This document shows positions 16,000-24,110 of a stretch of DNA of 64,000 bases, in pieces. This DNA comes from Paracoccus albus (GTDB lineage Bacteria; Pseudomonadota; Alphaproteobacteria; Rhodobacterales; Rhodobacteraceae), in NCBI RefSeq assembly GCF_027913035.1, contig NZ_CP115777.1, positions 47,650 to 111,649 of the forward strand, given 5' to 3'. Made by a program: the position numbers and the translations under genes. The stretch's first letter is position 1. Every line of letters begins with the position of its first letter. The notes beneath the pieces were generated by a model. It was not told where the DNA came from. It made no database searches and worked only from the letters and a program-made list of their open reading frames with translations.

Positions 16000-16334
16000 T
16001 TGGTGCCGGAGCTAGGTCGCACGGAGAGGGCGCGTGGGGCCTGCTGGCGGGGTTTGGCTATCACCCCTGCGGCTTGGTCCTGAATGGCCCTCTGACGGCG
16101 CTCTGCGCGCGCCTGAAGCGGTGTCGCGATGGCGACACTCCCTTGGGGGTAAGCAAACGGACCATATGTGCCGCACCGAGCAACCGCTGCGATCGCCTCA
16201 ATCGACGCAGCCTACGGCCGCGATTTCCGATTGTTTGGTGGGCGATCTTGGGTTACTCTGGCACATATGGGGAAGTGGCAGGAAATGCGGAATGTTTACA
16301 AAAAAGTCTCGCGGCCATCGTCAGGAGAATGTTA
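16000..16334. other. Candidate origin of transfer region
   Basis: This region lies directly upstream of mobC and the relaxase and holds a perfect 11-bp inverted repeat, CCATATGTGCC at 16162-16172 and GGCACATATGG at 16260-16270. oriT sites usually lie beside the relaxase operon and contain inverted repeats. I cannot identify a nic site by sequence. A ribosome site AGGAG precedes mobC. Confidence 0.45.
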
Positions 16335-16880
16335 ATGGCGCGTAAATCGCTGACGAAAGACCAGAAAGCGGAGGCGATCCGGCAACTGAAGGCTGGCGGC
16401 ACAGTGTCGACGGTTGCCGATGCTGTCGGGGCCGAGCCGGAGGCGATCAAGAAGGAAAAGGCCCTCAAACTGCGTCAGTCAGAGGCCACCACGACCTATG
16501 GCAGCGCCGTTGCGGTGCGGCTGTCGCCTGAAGAATTGCAGCAACTGGACCGGCTGAAGGATGTTCTTGGCACGGATAGCAGGTCGGAAGTGCTGCGCAC
16601 CTTACTGCGTTCGAGCGTCGGGATGCTTGAATTTCCGCCCGAGCAGGCGGCGGAACTTGAGGCAATCAAGCACGAACTGCACAAGATCGGCGTCAACATC
16701 AACCAGATCGCCTTCGCCGCGAATACCCGCAAGATCAAGCTTGCCAAGGGACAGATGCATGCCCTGGACGATCTGCGGCTCACCATGCCGAAGGTGCGCA
16801 CCTTCCTTCAGGCTGTGGTGAGCGAGCAGCGCCGGCGAGGAGTGCGGCTCTTCAAGGCATTTATCGAAGGTGAAGCATGA
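16335..16880 (+). CDS. MobC/VirD1-like relaxosome accessory protein
   Basis: A 181-residue protein with an N-terminal helix-turn-helix-like stretch (KAGGTVSTVADAVGAEPEAI). An RHH-like segment follows (VAVRLSPEELQQLDRLKDVL and SEVLRTLLRSSV), then the MobC signature IGVNINQIAFAANTRKI (about 115-131). MobC-type proteins help the relaxase open oriT. The start at 16335 follows AGGAG; longer in-frame starts would run through the candidate oriT. The stop overlaps the relaxase start (ATGA). Confidence 0.82.
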   Translation: MARKSLTKDQKAEAIRQLKAGGTVSTVADAVGAEPEAIKKEKALKLRQSEATTTYGSAVAVRLSPEELQQLDRLKDVLGTDSRSEVLRTLLRSSVGMLEFPPEQAAELEAIKHELHKIGVNINQIAFAANTRKIKLAKGQMHALDDLRLTMPKVRTFLQAVVSEQRRRGVRLFKAFIEGEA

Positions 16881-18715
16881 GCCGGGGCGGTCTGGCATCA
16901 TCTCTGATAGGCGAGATCGAGCTTCCGGTCTGGAGGGGCGCGGTGCGGGGCGGCAGTTACCAGCCGCCGAAGCCAAAGGTTTCCGGAAGGGCTGCTGGCC
17001 TGTGGCGCGTTGCCCAGGGCTCGAACGCGGCGGTGCTGAAGAAGATCCACAACGGCGGCACCCATACCAGAAAGCAGCTTGGCAATCAGCTTGATTACCT
17101 GTTCTCCAAGGCGGCGGCTGTGTTCGGGAACATGGCCGATCTGGACCCTCGTTCTCGTACGCTGGACGGCGATCAGCGCAAAGCTATCGTCGAGCAGTGG
17201 TCGGACGAATGGACCGGCGATCCGAAGAACGGCCATACCACGCATCTGCTGGTGTCCTTTCCCTTTGACGTGAGCGCTGAACGCGCCCGGCCGGTTGTAG
17301 AGGAATGGTGCATGGAGATGTTCCAATCCGGGTTGCATTCCGATGGCGAGGAGTGGGCCTATGTTGCGGCCCTGCACACGGACCGGGTCAACAATCATGT
17401 CCATGTCGTCGTGAATAACCGTGGGGTGGAGAACGGTGACTGGTTCTTCATGGCGAAGGACCACGCTTTCAACCTCGATTTTATGAAGGAACGCCTAGTG
17501 GAAATCGCCGGCAGCCAGGGCATGTTTCTGGACAAGAGTAGCCGCCTGGATCGTGGCGTGCTGACCTATGGACCGTCACGGGCCGAGATCGAGCGAGCCG
17601 CGCGAGAAGGTCGTGAGCCTGTTGAGGCCCGCCGGCAGGGCAGGGCGCTCAGCGATGCGCTTGATCATATCCAGCGCAATATCGAAACGCTGCGCAGTCT
17701 AGCAGTCATTGCCACCCTTATCAGCGATGAGGGCTTGGCGCAGAAGATCGAAGCCGCGGCCGACCTTCTTGAGCAGGGCGGCATCATCAATCACCGAAAT
17801 CAGGAGATCGTCATGGACGCAGAAACTATCCGCAATCGCGGTGATCTGGCCAATGCCTTCGGCAATTGGCTGGATGAAAGCGAGACCGACATTTCGCGCC
17901 TGCCCTTGCAGGAGCAGCGCGAAATGCGTGATGAATTATACGGCATTGCCTCGGAGATCGTGCGCGATCTGGGCGATAATCGCGGCGCGCAGCTGATGCA
18001 CCACGCCCCGCGCACGCCGGTCTATCAGGCGCAGATGGACGGTGATCGCATCACCGTTCAGGACAAGCACAAGGTCATCGGGCCGGATGGGTCGAAGGAA
18101 ATGACAGCACAGATCGGCGCGGCCGCAGAGAAGGCAGGTCTCGATCCGAGCGTGATCCAGTCCCGAATGGAGATCGGCGCCGCGAATGCCTGGCAGGAGC
18201 GCGAGTGGATCAAGGCCGATATTCTGGCTGTGGCCGACGCGAAGAAGATCGATCTGTCTTCCGAGGACGGGCGTGGCAGGGCGGCCGATCTGGTCGATAC
18301 CTTCTATGCGGCTGCTGCACGCACGATTTCCCGCGCGGTGCCGATCGAGCAGGAGGCCATGAACGACAAGCTCACCCGCACCTTGTCTGCAATGGCCGAT
18401 GTTCACGCCCAGCATGGCAAGGTCGAGTTTCAGAACGACGAGCACGCCGCGCGCTTCGGGGCCGACTTCCGTGAACGCTATGGTGAGAATGCCATGGCGC
18501 GGATCGCGACGGGCGACACCAACGCCCTGGCCGTCGATTTCCCTGATGCCGGTCAGCGTCGGGCAATCGCGCGTGCTGTGGCAGCGGCGGGTGAAGCCCA
18601 TCAGTCGGTCGGCATGACACTCGCACAGACCCGGCAGGTCAAAGAGAAGATGGCCGCGCAGGAGGCTGACGAGCATCACGTTTCGCGCCGCAAGGATCTC
18701 GGTCACGAGTTGTAA
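16877..18715 (+). CDS. VirD2-type relaxase (MOB-P group)
   Basis: A 612-residue protein whose first 230 residues form the relaxase domain. The metal-binding histidines are in ALHTDRVNNHVHVVVNNRG (H167, H174, H176), matching the VirD2/MobA pattern. A tyrosine likely to attack the nic site is Y74 in QLDYLF. The rest is helical and may contain the secretion signal. It should nick oriT and pilot the strand through the VirB/VirD4 channel encoded downstream. Coupled to mobC by an ATGA overlap. Confidence 0.88.
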   Translation: MSRGGLASSLIGEIELPVWRGAVRGGSYQPPKPKVSGRAAGLWRVAQGSNAAVLKKIHNGGTHTRKQLGNQLDYLFSKAAAVFGNMADLDPRSRTLDGDQRKAIVEQWSDEWTGDPKNGHTTHLLVSFPFDVSAERARPVVEEWCMEMFQSGLHSDGEEWAYVAALHTDRVNNHVHVVVNNRGVENGDWFFMAKDHAFNLDFMKERLVEIAGSQGMFLDKSSRLDRGVLTYGPSRAEIERAAREGREPVEARRQGRALSDALDHIQRNIETLRSLAVIATLISDEGLAQKIEAAADLLEQGGIINHRNQEIVMDAETIRNRGDLANAFGNWLDESETDISRLPLQEQREMRDELYGIASEIVRDLGDNRGAQLMHHAPRTPVYQAQMDGDRITVQDKHKVIGPDGSKEMTAQIGAAAEKAGLDPSVIQSRMEIGAANAWQEREWIKADILAVADAKKIDLSSEDGRGRAADLVDTFYAAAARTISRAVPIEQEAMNDKLTRTLSAMADVHAQHGKVEFQNDEHAARFGADFRERYGENAMARIATGDTNALAVDFPDAGQRRAIARAVAAAGEAHQSVGMTLAQTRQVKEKMAAQEADEHHVSRRKDLGHEL

Positions 18716-18793
18716 TCGCATCACCGATTGCACCGCCGGTCGGCAAGATATACATTATCGACGATGTGTATCATTCAAGGCGGAGCCCAAATA

Positions 18794-19024
18794 ATGCAGA
18801 TCGCGAAATGGGGTAATTCTCTGGCCGTCCGCCTGCCTGCGCGGATGGTCCAGGAACTCGGGCTTAAGGCGGGCGACGAGATCGAAATCACGGCCACTGA
18901 TGCCGGGCATTTTCAGGTGCAACGCCGCCGCGACCCCGAAGAAATTCTGGCACGCTTGCGCGAGTTTCGCGGGTTGATGCCCAAGGGCTATCGGTTCGAC
19001 CGGGACGAGGCGAATGCCAGGTAG
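18794..19024 (+). CDS. vapB: Antitoxin with SpoVT/AbrB domain, VapB/MazE-like
   Basis: The 76-residue protein starts MQIAKWGNSLAVRLPARMVQ, the swapped-hairpin AbrB DNA-binding fold typical of MazE and VapB antitoxins. The C-terminus (FRGLMPKGYRFDRDEA) should wrap the toxin. The ATG at 18794 was chosen because it opens the AbrB fold. Eleven bases overlap the toxin gene. It should repress its own promoter, and the region TATACATTATCGACGATGTG just upstream is a plausible operator. Confidence 0.85.
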   Translation: MQIAKWGNSLAVRLPARMVQELGLKAGDEIEITATDAGHFQVQRRRDPEEILARLREFRGLMPKGYRFDRDEANAR

Positions 19025-19421
19025 GTTCTTTGACACGAACATCCTGCTTTATCTTTTCTCCGACGACCGAGCCAAGGCAGACATTGCCGAAGGGCTATTG
19101 CGTGACGGCGGAACGGTCAGCGTGCAGGTGCTGAACGAGATCGCGAATGTCACGCAGCGGAAGTTCAAGATGAGCTGGTCGCAGAGCGATGAATTTCTGC
19201 TCATGATCCGTGAATTTGTGACCGTTGAGCCATTGACCTATGAGACCCATGATCTGGGCATAGCCCTGGCGCGGAAACACACGCTGTCTGTCTATGACGC
19301 GATGATCGTCGCGGCCGGGTTGCTGGCAGGCTGCGACACCGTGCTTTCCGAGGACATGCAGGACGGGTTCAGGGTGGCTGACAGGATTACGATCAGCAAT
19401 CCATTCGCCGCATTAGAATGA
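19014..19421 (+). CDS. vapC: VapC-type PIN-domain toxin
   Basis: The 135-residue PIN-domain ribonuclease has the acidic residues of the active site in order: D7 (FFDTN), E42 (NEIANV), D95 (YDAMI) and D114 (SEDMQ). VapC toxins cleave tRNA or rRNA. The gene overlaps the antitoxin gene, the standard arrangement. In this position it stabilises the plasmid by post-segregational killing. Confidence 0.88.
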   Translation: MPGRFFDTNILLYLFSDDRAKADIAEGLLRDGGTVSVQVLNEIANVTQRKFKMSWSQSDEFLLMIREFVTVEPLTYETHDLGIALARKHTLSVYDAMIVAAGLLAGCDTVLSEDMQDGFRVADRITISNPFAALE

Positions 19422-20041
19422 CCTGCTCGGCAACTATGATCGGTTGCTTGAGGGACAACCATTCGATTGCTTCGGGTGTAGGGTCGGCGCATCTTACTCT
19501 CTGTACCCATGCAGGTTGGGCGGGAAGTGTGAGTTCGCTGCTCCGCAGCGGGAAGCTGTGGAGGTCGCGAAAGCCGACCTTCGCAACTGGGATCTCCGGC
19601 TCGTCCTGTTTCGGGAAGGTTGTTCAGGAAAGCGGAAGTCCGCTGCGGCCAAGCAGAACGGCTGCTATGCGCAGGGGACCCGACGCGAAAAACTGCAAAC
19701 TATAGCGCCCCTTCAAGAAAGGCAGGGCCTAGACCGGACCCGGGACTTCGGCCTCATGCCTCATTGCAGCCTCATCAGACTGGCCCTTCAATCCATAATG
19801 GTTGTCCAGCAGTGCGATCACACCATCGTCTACTGAACCTCACCCAGTGAACGGAACTATCTGAGCGCTTTGAGGCCAATGCCTTCGACGCGGGTTGAGA
19901 AATAAGGCCGATCCTCGGCACTTTAGATAGTGGAGGCCGTGCGAATACGCGCCAATATATAGCAACAGTCTTGTCGACAACATCATGATCTTATGAAATC
20001 ATGAAAATGGAGATTTGCGGGCGGAAACGGGTCATATCGAA
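19422..20041. other. Non-coding stretch before the RHH-ietAS genes
   Basis: No supported gene in 620 bases. Near the right end is an inverted repeat TCATGAT/ATCATGA (19983-19989 and 19998-20004), 38 bases before the ATG at 20042. It could be an operator for the RHH protein encoded there. The left part has open frames but no ribosome site or motif. Confidence 0.45.
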
Positions 20042-20305
20042 ATGCCAAAAAGGAACATGCCGTCGCGGCAGTCAACCGGTGGCGCTGAGCGCAATGCGGA
20101 CCACAAAGAGGTCCCCATTCAGGTAATGGTCCCGGAAGCGATCCGGCGGCAAGTAGCACTCATGGGAGCGGATCGGGGCGAAAATATCAGGACTGTAGTC
20201 TTGCGGGGCCTGCGCGCGATAGGTATCGACATCCCTGAATCGGAATTCGGTGACCGCCGCGGTCGCCACCGCAAGGACAGCGGAGGTGGCAATGGCGCGC
20301 AGTGA
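20042..20305 (+). CDS. Small RHH-like protein in front of ietAS
   Basis: An 87-residue basic protein with a central segment that reads as a ribbon-helix-helix: VPIQVMVPEAIRRQVALMGA then NIRTVVLRGLRAIGI. Its C-terminal tail is rich in Gly, Arg and Lys. The ribosome site is weak and a TTG at 20015 is an alternative start. The 3' end overlaps ietA by 14 bases, so the two are co-transcribed. A repressor role for the ietAS operon is inference. Confidence 0.6.
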   Translation: MPKRNMPSRQSTGGAERNADHKEVPIQVMVPEAIRRQVALMGADRGENIRTVVLRGLRAIGIDIPESEFGDRRGRHRKDSGGGNGAQ

Positions 20306-21323
20306 CCTTCTAATCAACTTGGTGAAGTCTGGGGCCAGCGGCGATAAACATACGCTCGGCAAGATCGTGGATGCCATTGTCGCGGAAGAACGGGCGAAGA
20401 ACCACAACATCGTCGCAGACCGGATCGAAAAAGCCTACCGTTTGAGCGACAGCAACTGGAACGGAAAGGCGGCGACACTGATGAATGCGCACAGCTCCGA
20501 GTCAAACGCGAGGGCGCGTGACTTCATTGCGGAAGTGAAGCCGCGACGGCGTTTCGAGGAACTCATACTCCCCGAAGTGACGATGACTGCGGCGCAACAA
20601 CTCGTGGAAGAGCAACAGCGCGCCAGCTTGCTGCGCTCACACTCGCTCGAACCCCGGCACAGCGCCTTGCTTGTCGGGCCACCCGGCAACGGTAAGACGT
20701 CGCTGGCGGAAGCGATCGCGGAGAGTCTCGCGGTGCCGTTCTTTGTCGTGCGCTACGAGACGATGATCGGCAGTTTCCTGGGCGAGACGGCCAGCCGGAT
20801 GAAGCGCGTCTTCGACTATGCCCGCACCACGCCCTGCGTTCTGTTCTTCGATGAATTCGATACGGTCGGCAAGGAGCGCGGCGACACGCACGAGACCGGT
20901 GAAATCAAACGCGTCGTCACTTCGTTGCTCCTGCAGATCGATGACCTGCCGAGCTATGTCGTGATCCTCGCAGCCACGAACCATGCCGAACTCCTCGACC
21001 GCGCGGTATGGCGTCGCTTTCAGCTGCGGCTTCCGCTGCCGTCGCCAACACAAAAGCAGATCGCCTCCTACCTCACCGCGCTTAGCGATCGCTCGGAACT
21101 CAAACTCGGCGCATCGCCGCAGCAAATTGCCAAGAGCCTTGGCAAGGTGAGTTTCAGCGAAGCGGAAGAGTTCTTCCTCGATCTGGCCCGCCGGCAGGTC
21201 CTGGCCGCCGGAGAAGAAACACCGGCACAGATCGCGAAGCAGCAATTGAAGATTTGGGCGTCCCGCGTCCTTGGACCCTTGACGCAAAAGCAGGACGATA
21301 ATGCCGGAACGCCCACTACTTAA
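20292..21323 (+). CDS. ietA: IetA-like AAA ATPase
   Basis: A 343-residue AAA+ ATPase: Walker A GPPGNGKTS (129-137), Walker B VLFFDE (183-188), sensor-1 region LAATNHAEL and an arginine motif RAVWRRFQLRL. It overlaps the following S8 protease gene by 23 bases. This AAA-S8 pair is known on the Ti plasmid as ietA-ietS, where IetA acts as antitoxin to the protease and the pair stabilises the plasmid. The same pair was later listed as an anti-phage system. Its placement in a plasmid backbone between toxin-antitoxin and conjugation genes fits either role. Confidence 0.85.
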   Translation: MARSDLLINLVKSGASGDKHTLGKIVDAIVAEERAKNHNIVADRIEKAYRLSDSNWNGKAATLMNAHSSESNARARDFIAEVKPRRRFEELILPEVTMTAAQQLVEEQQRASLLRSHSLEPRHSALLVGPPGNGKTSLAEAIAESLAVPFFVVRYETMIGSFLGETASRMKRVFDYARTTPCVLFFDEFDTVGKERGDTHETGEIKRVVTSLLLQIDDLPSYVVILAATNHAELLDRAVWRRFQLRLPLPSPTQKQIASYLTALSDRSELKLGASPQQIAKSLGKVSFSEAEEFFLDLARRQVLAAGEETPAQIAKQQLKIWASRVLGPLTQKQDDNAGTPTT

Positions 21324-23880
21324 ACTGCCCGAACCGACGCCTTTCGATCCCAGGCCCGGCCCGCGCGGCGGTGGCAATCTTGCCAAACCGCAACGCGACA
21401 GGCAGGGCGCGCGCATCGGGCCGCGTTTCGAGCGGCTCATGCGGGTAGCGGGCAATCCGCAGGACCTGATAGCCCTACAGGACGACCCTGCGTCAATCGC
21501 GCCAGAGCGCGCAATCGTGTTCGAACTCGCGGGCCAGCTCAAAGATTTCTATACACAGGCTCAGGAACTGGGGCTCGAATATCTCGGCGACTATGAAGAG
21601 GATATCGAGCCCGACGAAGACTTCCACGACCGAGACAAGCCCGAGAAGACGATCGCAGGCCGCATCTATCTCGCTATGCCGGACGTGCGCGCCTTGCAGG
21701 AACTGCTCGGACTCTGGCGGCGCTACCAGCACGGCGAGAAAATGCCTACCGGCAAGTCCCAGTGGCGCGAACTCTTCTCTCTGCTGGTCGATGTGAGACC
21801 GTGGGCACCGCAGGACCGAGTGCTGCCGGAAATGATCGAGTATTGGCGCGAGTCCCTGCACTACAATCCCGATGCGCCGGTCCGCTTCGAGATCGAACTG
21901 TGGTTTCACGAGAATGGCGAACAGCGCAATCGCGCCTTTGCGCGGGTTGAAGACGAGGTTCACCGGATGGGTGGCGAGATCGTCCATCATGCCACTTTGC
22001 CGGAAATCCGCTATGACGCGGCGCTCGTCGATATTCCGCCGGATCAGGCACAAAGGCTGATCGAGCACCCGGATATCGAACTCGCCCGCGTGGACGAGAT
22101 CATGTTCCTGCGCCCGCAATCCGTAGCGCGCTTCGAACAGGATGCAGAGCCTGAAGGCGAAGATGGTGCCGAAGACGCCGCTGCGGCGCTGCCTGCGGGC
22201 AACCCGATTGCCGCCCTGCTCGACGGGCTGCCTATCCAGAATCACATCAGGCTCGCGGGACGCATCATTGTCGATGACCCCGACGACCTCGACGCCAACT
22301 ACCCGGTCAACCGGCGGGTTCACGGCACCGAGATGGCGTCGCTGATCGTTCACGGCGATCTCACTGCCGGAGAAGCGCCGCTGGAAAATCCGCTGCTCGT
22401 GCTGCCGGTCATGCAGCCTGACGGCGGGAACTCGGAACAGACCCCGCCCGACCGGCTTCTGGTCGATGTGATTCACCGCGCCGTTAGACGGATCAAGGCA
22501 GGCGACGGCGACGAAGCGGCTACCGCGCCGGACGTGGTGCTGATCAATCTCTCGCTCGGCGACCGTTGGCGTCCCTTCGCCCGCGTCATGAGCCCGCTCG
22601 GGCGGCTGCTCGACTTTCTGGCGCATCGCTACCGCGTCCTGTTCCTAGTCAGCGCCGGCAATGTACTCGACCGCCTCGTAATCCCGGACTACCGGACATC
22701 ACGGGAATTCGAGGATGCGGACCCGGAAGAGCGCGAAAAGGCGATACTCGCGGCCCTGAACGCAAACAAAAGCCAGCGCACGCTCTATTCGCCGTCTGAA
22801 TCTGTGAACGCCGTAACAATCGGCGCCGCACACAAGAGCGCCATAGCCAACGGCGGCCTGCCTGCGAACCTGATCGACCCGTTCACCGACGAGCGGCTGC
22901 CGAACATTGTCTCGGCAATGGGCCTGGGATACCGCAAGGGCGTTAAGCCGGACCTGCTCTTCGCGGGCGGACGCATGCCGGTGCGCGTCGTGGCAACGGG
23001 CGACAGCGTGACCATCGCCCCTGCGGATCGGCCAGCGCGTCTGTTTGGAGCACGGGCTGCAGCGCCCGACCGCGTCGGCGGAACGCGCCATGAAGACTTC
23101 ACGTGCGGCACGAGTGTCGCGACCGCGCTGGCAACGCGCGCGGCTCACCGCATCTACAATGTGCTTATGAACGGCGCGGAAGGATCAAACCACGATGACC
23201 TGCCCCTGAACTACCGAGCCTTGGCTCTGAAAGCCCTGCTTGCCCACGGGGCAGAATGGGGACCGAAAGGCGCAATGCTCGACGACTTTTTCCAACCGCA
23301 TGGCCAAGGATCGCATTTCGCGCGGCGCGATGACATAGCGCGGCTACTCGGCTTCGGAGTTCCCGATATTGAAAGGGTACTCGACTGCACGGAAAACCGC
23401 GCAACACTGCTTGGCATCGGAAGCGTCGCCGCTGATAGTGCGCTGCTCTACCGTATTCCCATTCCGGGCGGGCTCGACGGCCAGCGGGCTTTCCGTGCGC
23501 TGACTGCAACGCTTGCATGGTTTACTCCGATCAACGCCCGCCACCAAGGCTATCGCCGGGCCGCCCTCGATATCAGCCCCGGCACAGACGAGAAATACTG
23601 GATCACCGATCAGCGCGAGTCCTATCAACCGACTGACAAGGCCATTGTCCGCGGCACATTGCTTCACGAGCGCCGGACAGGTGAACGAGCAGCGGTTTTT
23701 GTCGACAATGGCGAACTGCTGCTACGCATTTCGTGTCGGGCAGTCGCCGGTGAGCTCAACGAAGAAATCCCCTACGCTTTGGCAATTAGCTTCGAAGTCG
23801 GCATCGAAGCCGGGATTCCGGTCTATGAAGACATTCGAGCGCGTATCGCTCCTCAGGTCGGTATCGGTGTGGGTGGATAG
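21301..23880 (+). CDS. ietS: IetS-like subtilisin (S8) protease
   Basis: An 859-residue S8-family protease with no signal peptide, so cytoplasmic. The triad is readable: D308 (AALLDGLP), H341 (RRVHGTEMASLI), S605 (TCGTSVATALA), and the oxyanion Asn is N454 (LVSAGNV). The first 290 residues are a helical and acidic domain typical of IetS-like proteins and probably hold regulation or target sensing. The last 150 residues form a beta-rich domain. In the Ti plasmid system the protease is the toxic partner and is restrained by IetA. All catalytic residues are intact, so the system should be active. Confidence 0.85.
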   Translation: MPERPLLKLPEPTPFDPRPGPRGGGNLAKPQRDRQGARIGPRFERLMRVAGNPQDLIALQDDPASIAPERAIVFELAGQLKDFYTQAQELGLEYLGDYEEDIEPDEDFHDRDKPEKTIAGRIYLAMPDVRALQELLGLWRRYQHGEKMPTGKSQWRELFSLLVDVRPWAPQDRVLPEMIEYWRESLHYNPDAPVRFEIELWFHENGEQRNRAFARVEDEVHRMGGEIVHHATLPEIRYDAALVDIPPDQAQRLIEHPDIELARVDEIMFLRPQSVARFEQDAEPEGEDGAEDAAAALPAGNPIAALLDGLPIQNHIRLAGRIIVDDPDDLDANYPVNRRVHGTEMASLIVHGDLTAGEAPLENPLLVLPVMQPDGGNSEQTPPDRLLVDVIHRAVRRIKAGDGDEAATAPDVVLINLSLGDRWRPFARVMSPLGRLLDFLAHRYRVLFLVSAGNVLDRLVIPDYRTSREFEDADPEEREKAILAALNANKSQRTLYSPSESVNAVTIGAAHKSAIANGGLPANLIDPFTDERLPNIVSAMGLGYRKGVKPDLLFAGGRMPVRVVATGDSVTIAPADRPARLFGARAAAPDRVGGTRHEDFTCGTSVATALATRAAHRIYNVLMNGAEGSNHDDLPLNYRALALKALLAHGAEWGPKGAMLDDFFQPHGQGSHFARRDDIARLLGFGVPDIERVLDCTENRATLLGIGSVAADSALLYRIPIPGGLDGQRAFRALTATLAWFTPINARHQGYRRAALDISPGTDEKYWITDQRESYQPTDKAIVRGTLLHERRTGERAAVFVDNGELLLRISCRAVAGELNEEIPYALAISFEVGIEAGIPVYEDIRARIAPQVGIGVGG

Positions 23881-24110
23881 GCGTTGTTCAGTGCTTCACC
23901 GTTGGAACTCAATATCCAGGCGGACATGATTGGGGCTACCGAACTTTTGCTTCGATGATGTGCAGTGCATCCCGCTGCGATGCCGGAGGTCCGCTCTCTT
24001 CCGGACCAGCATGAGTTTCTTGGGTCGGTTGGTAGTAAGACATGGGTCCGCTTTGGCTGGGCTCGCGACATTCGCCAAGTTTGTTGCGAACGGCCGCTGA
24101 GGGCCGAACG

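Noticed and set aside
19444..19836. Plus-strand frame of 130 codons between vapC and the RHH gene
   Set aside because: No ribosome site, no motif, and codon usage unlike the neighbours.
21493..22626. A 377-codon minus-strand frame opposite ietS
   Set aside because: Antisense to the protease gene, which has an intact catalytic triad; the shadow protein is Arg/Gln-rich without motifs.
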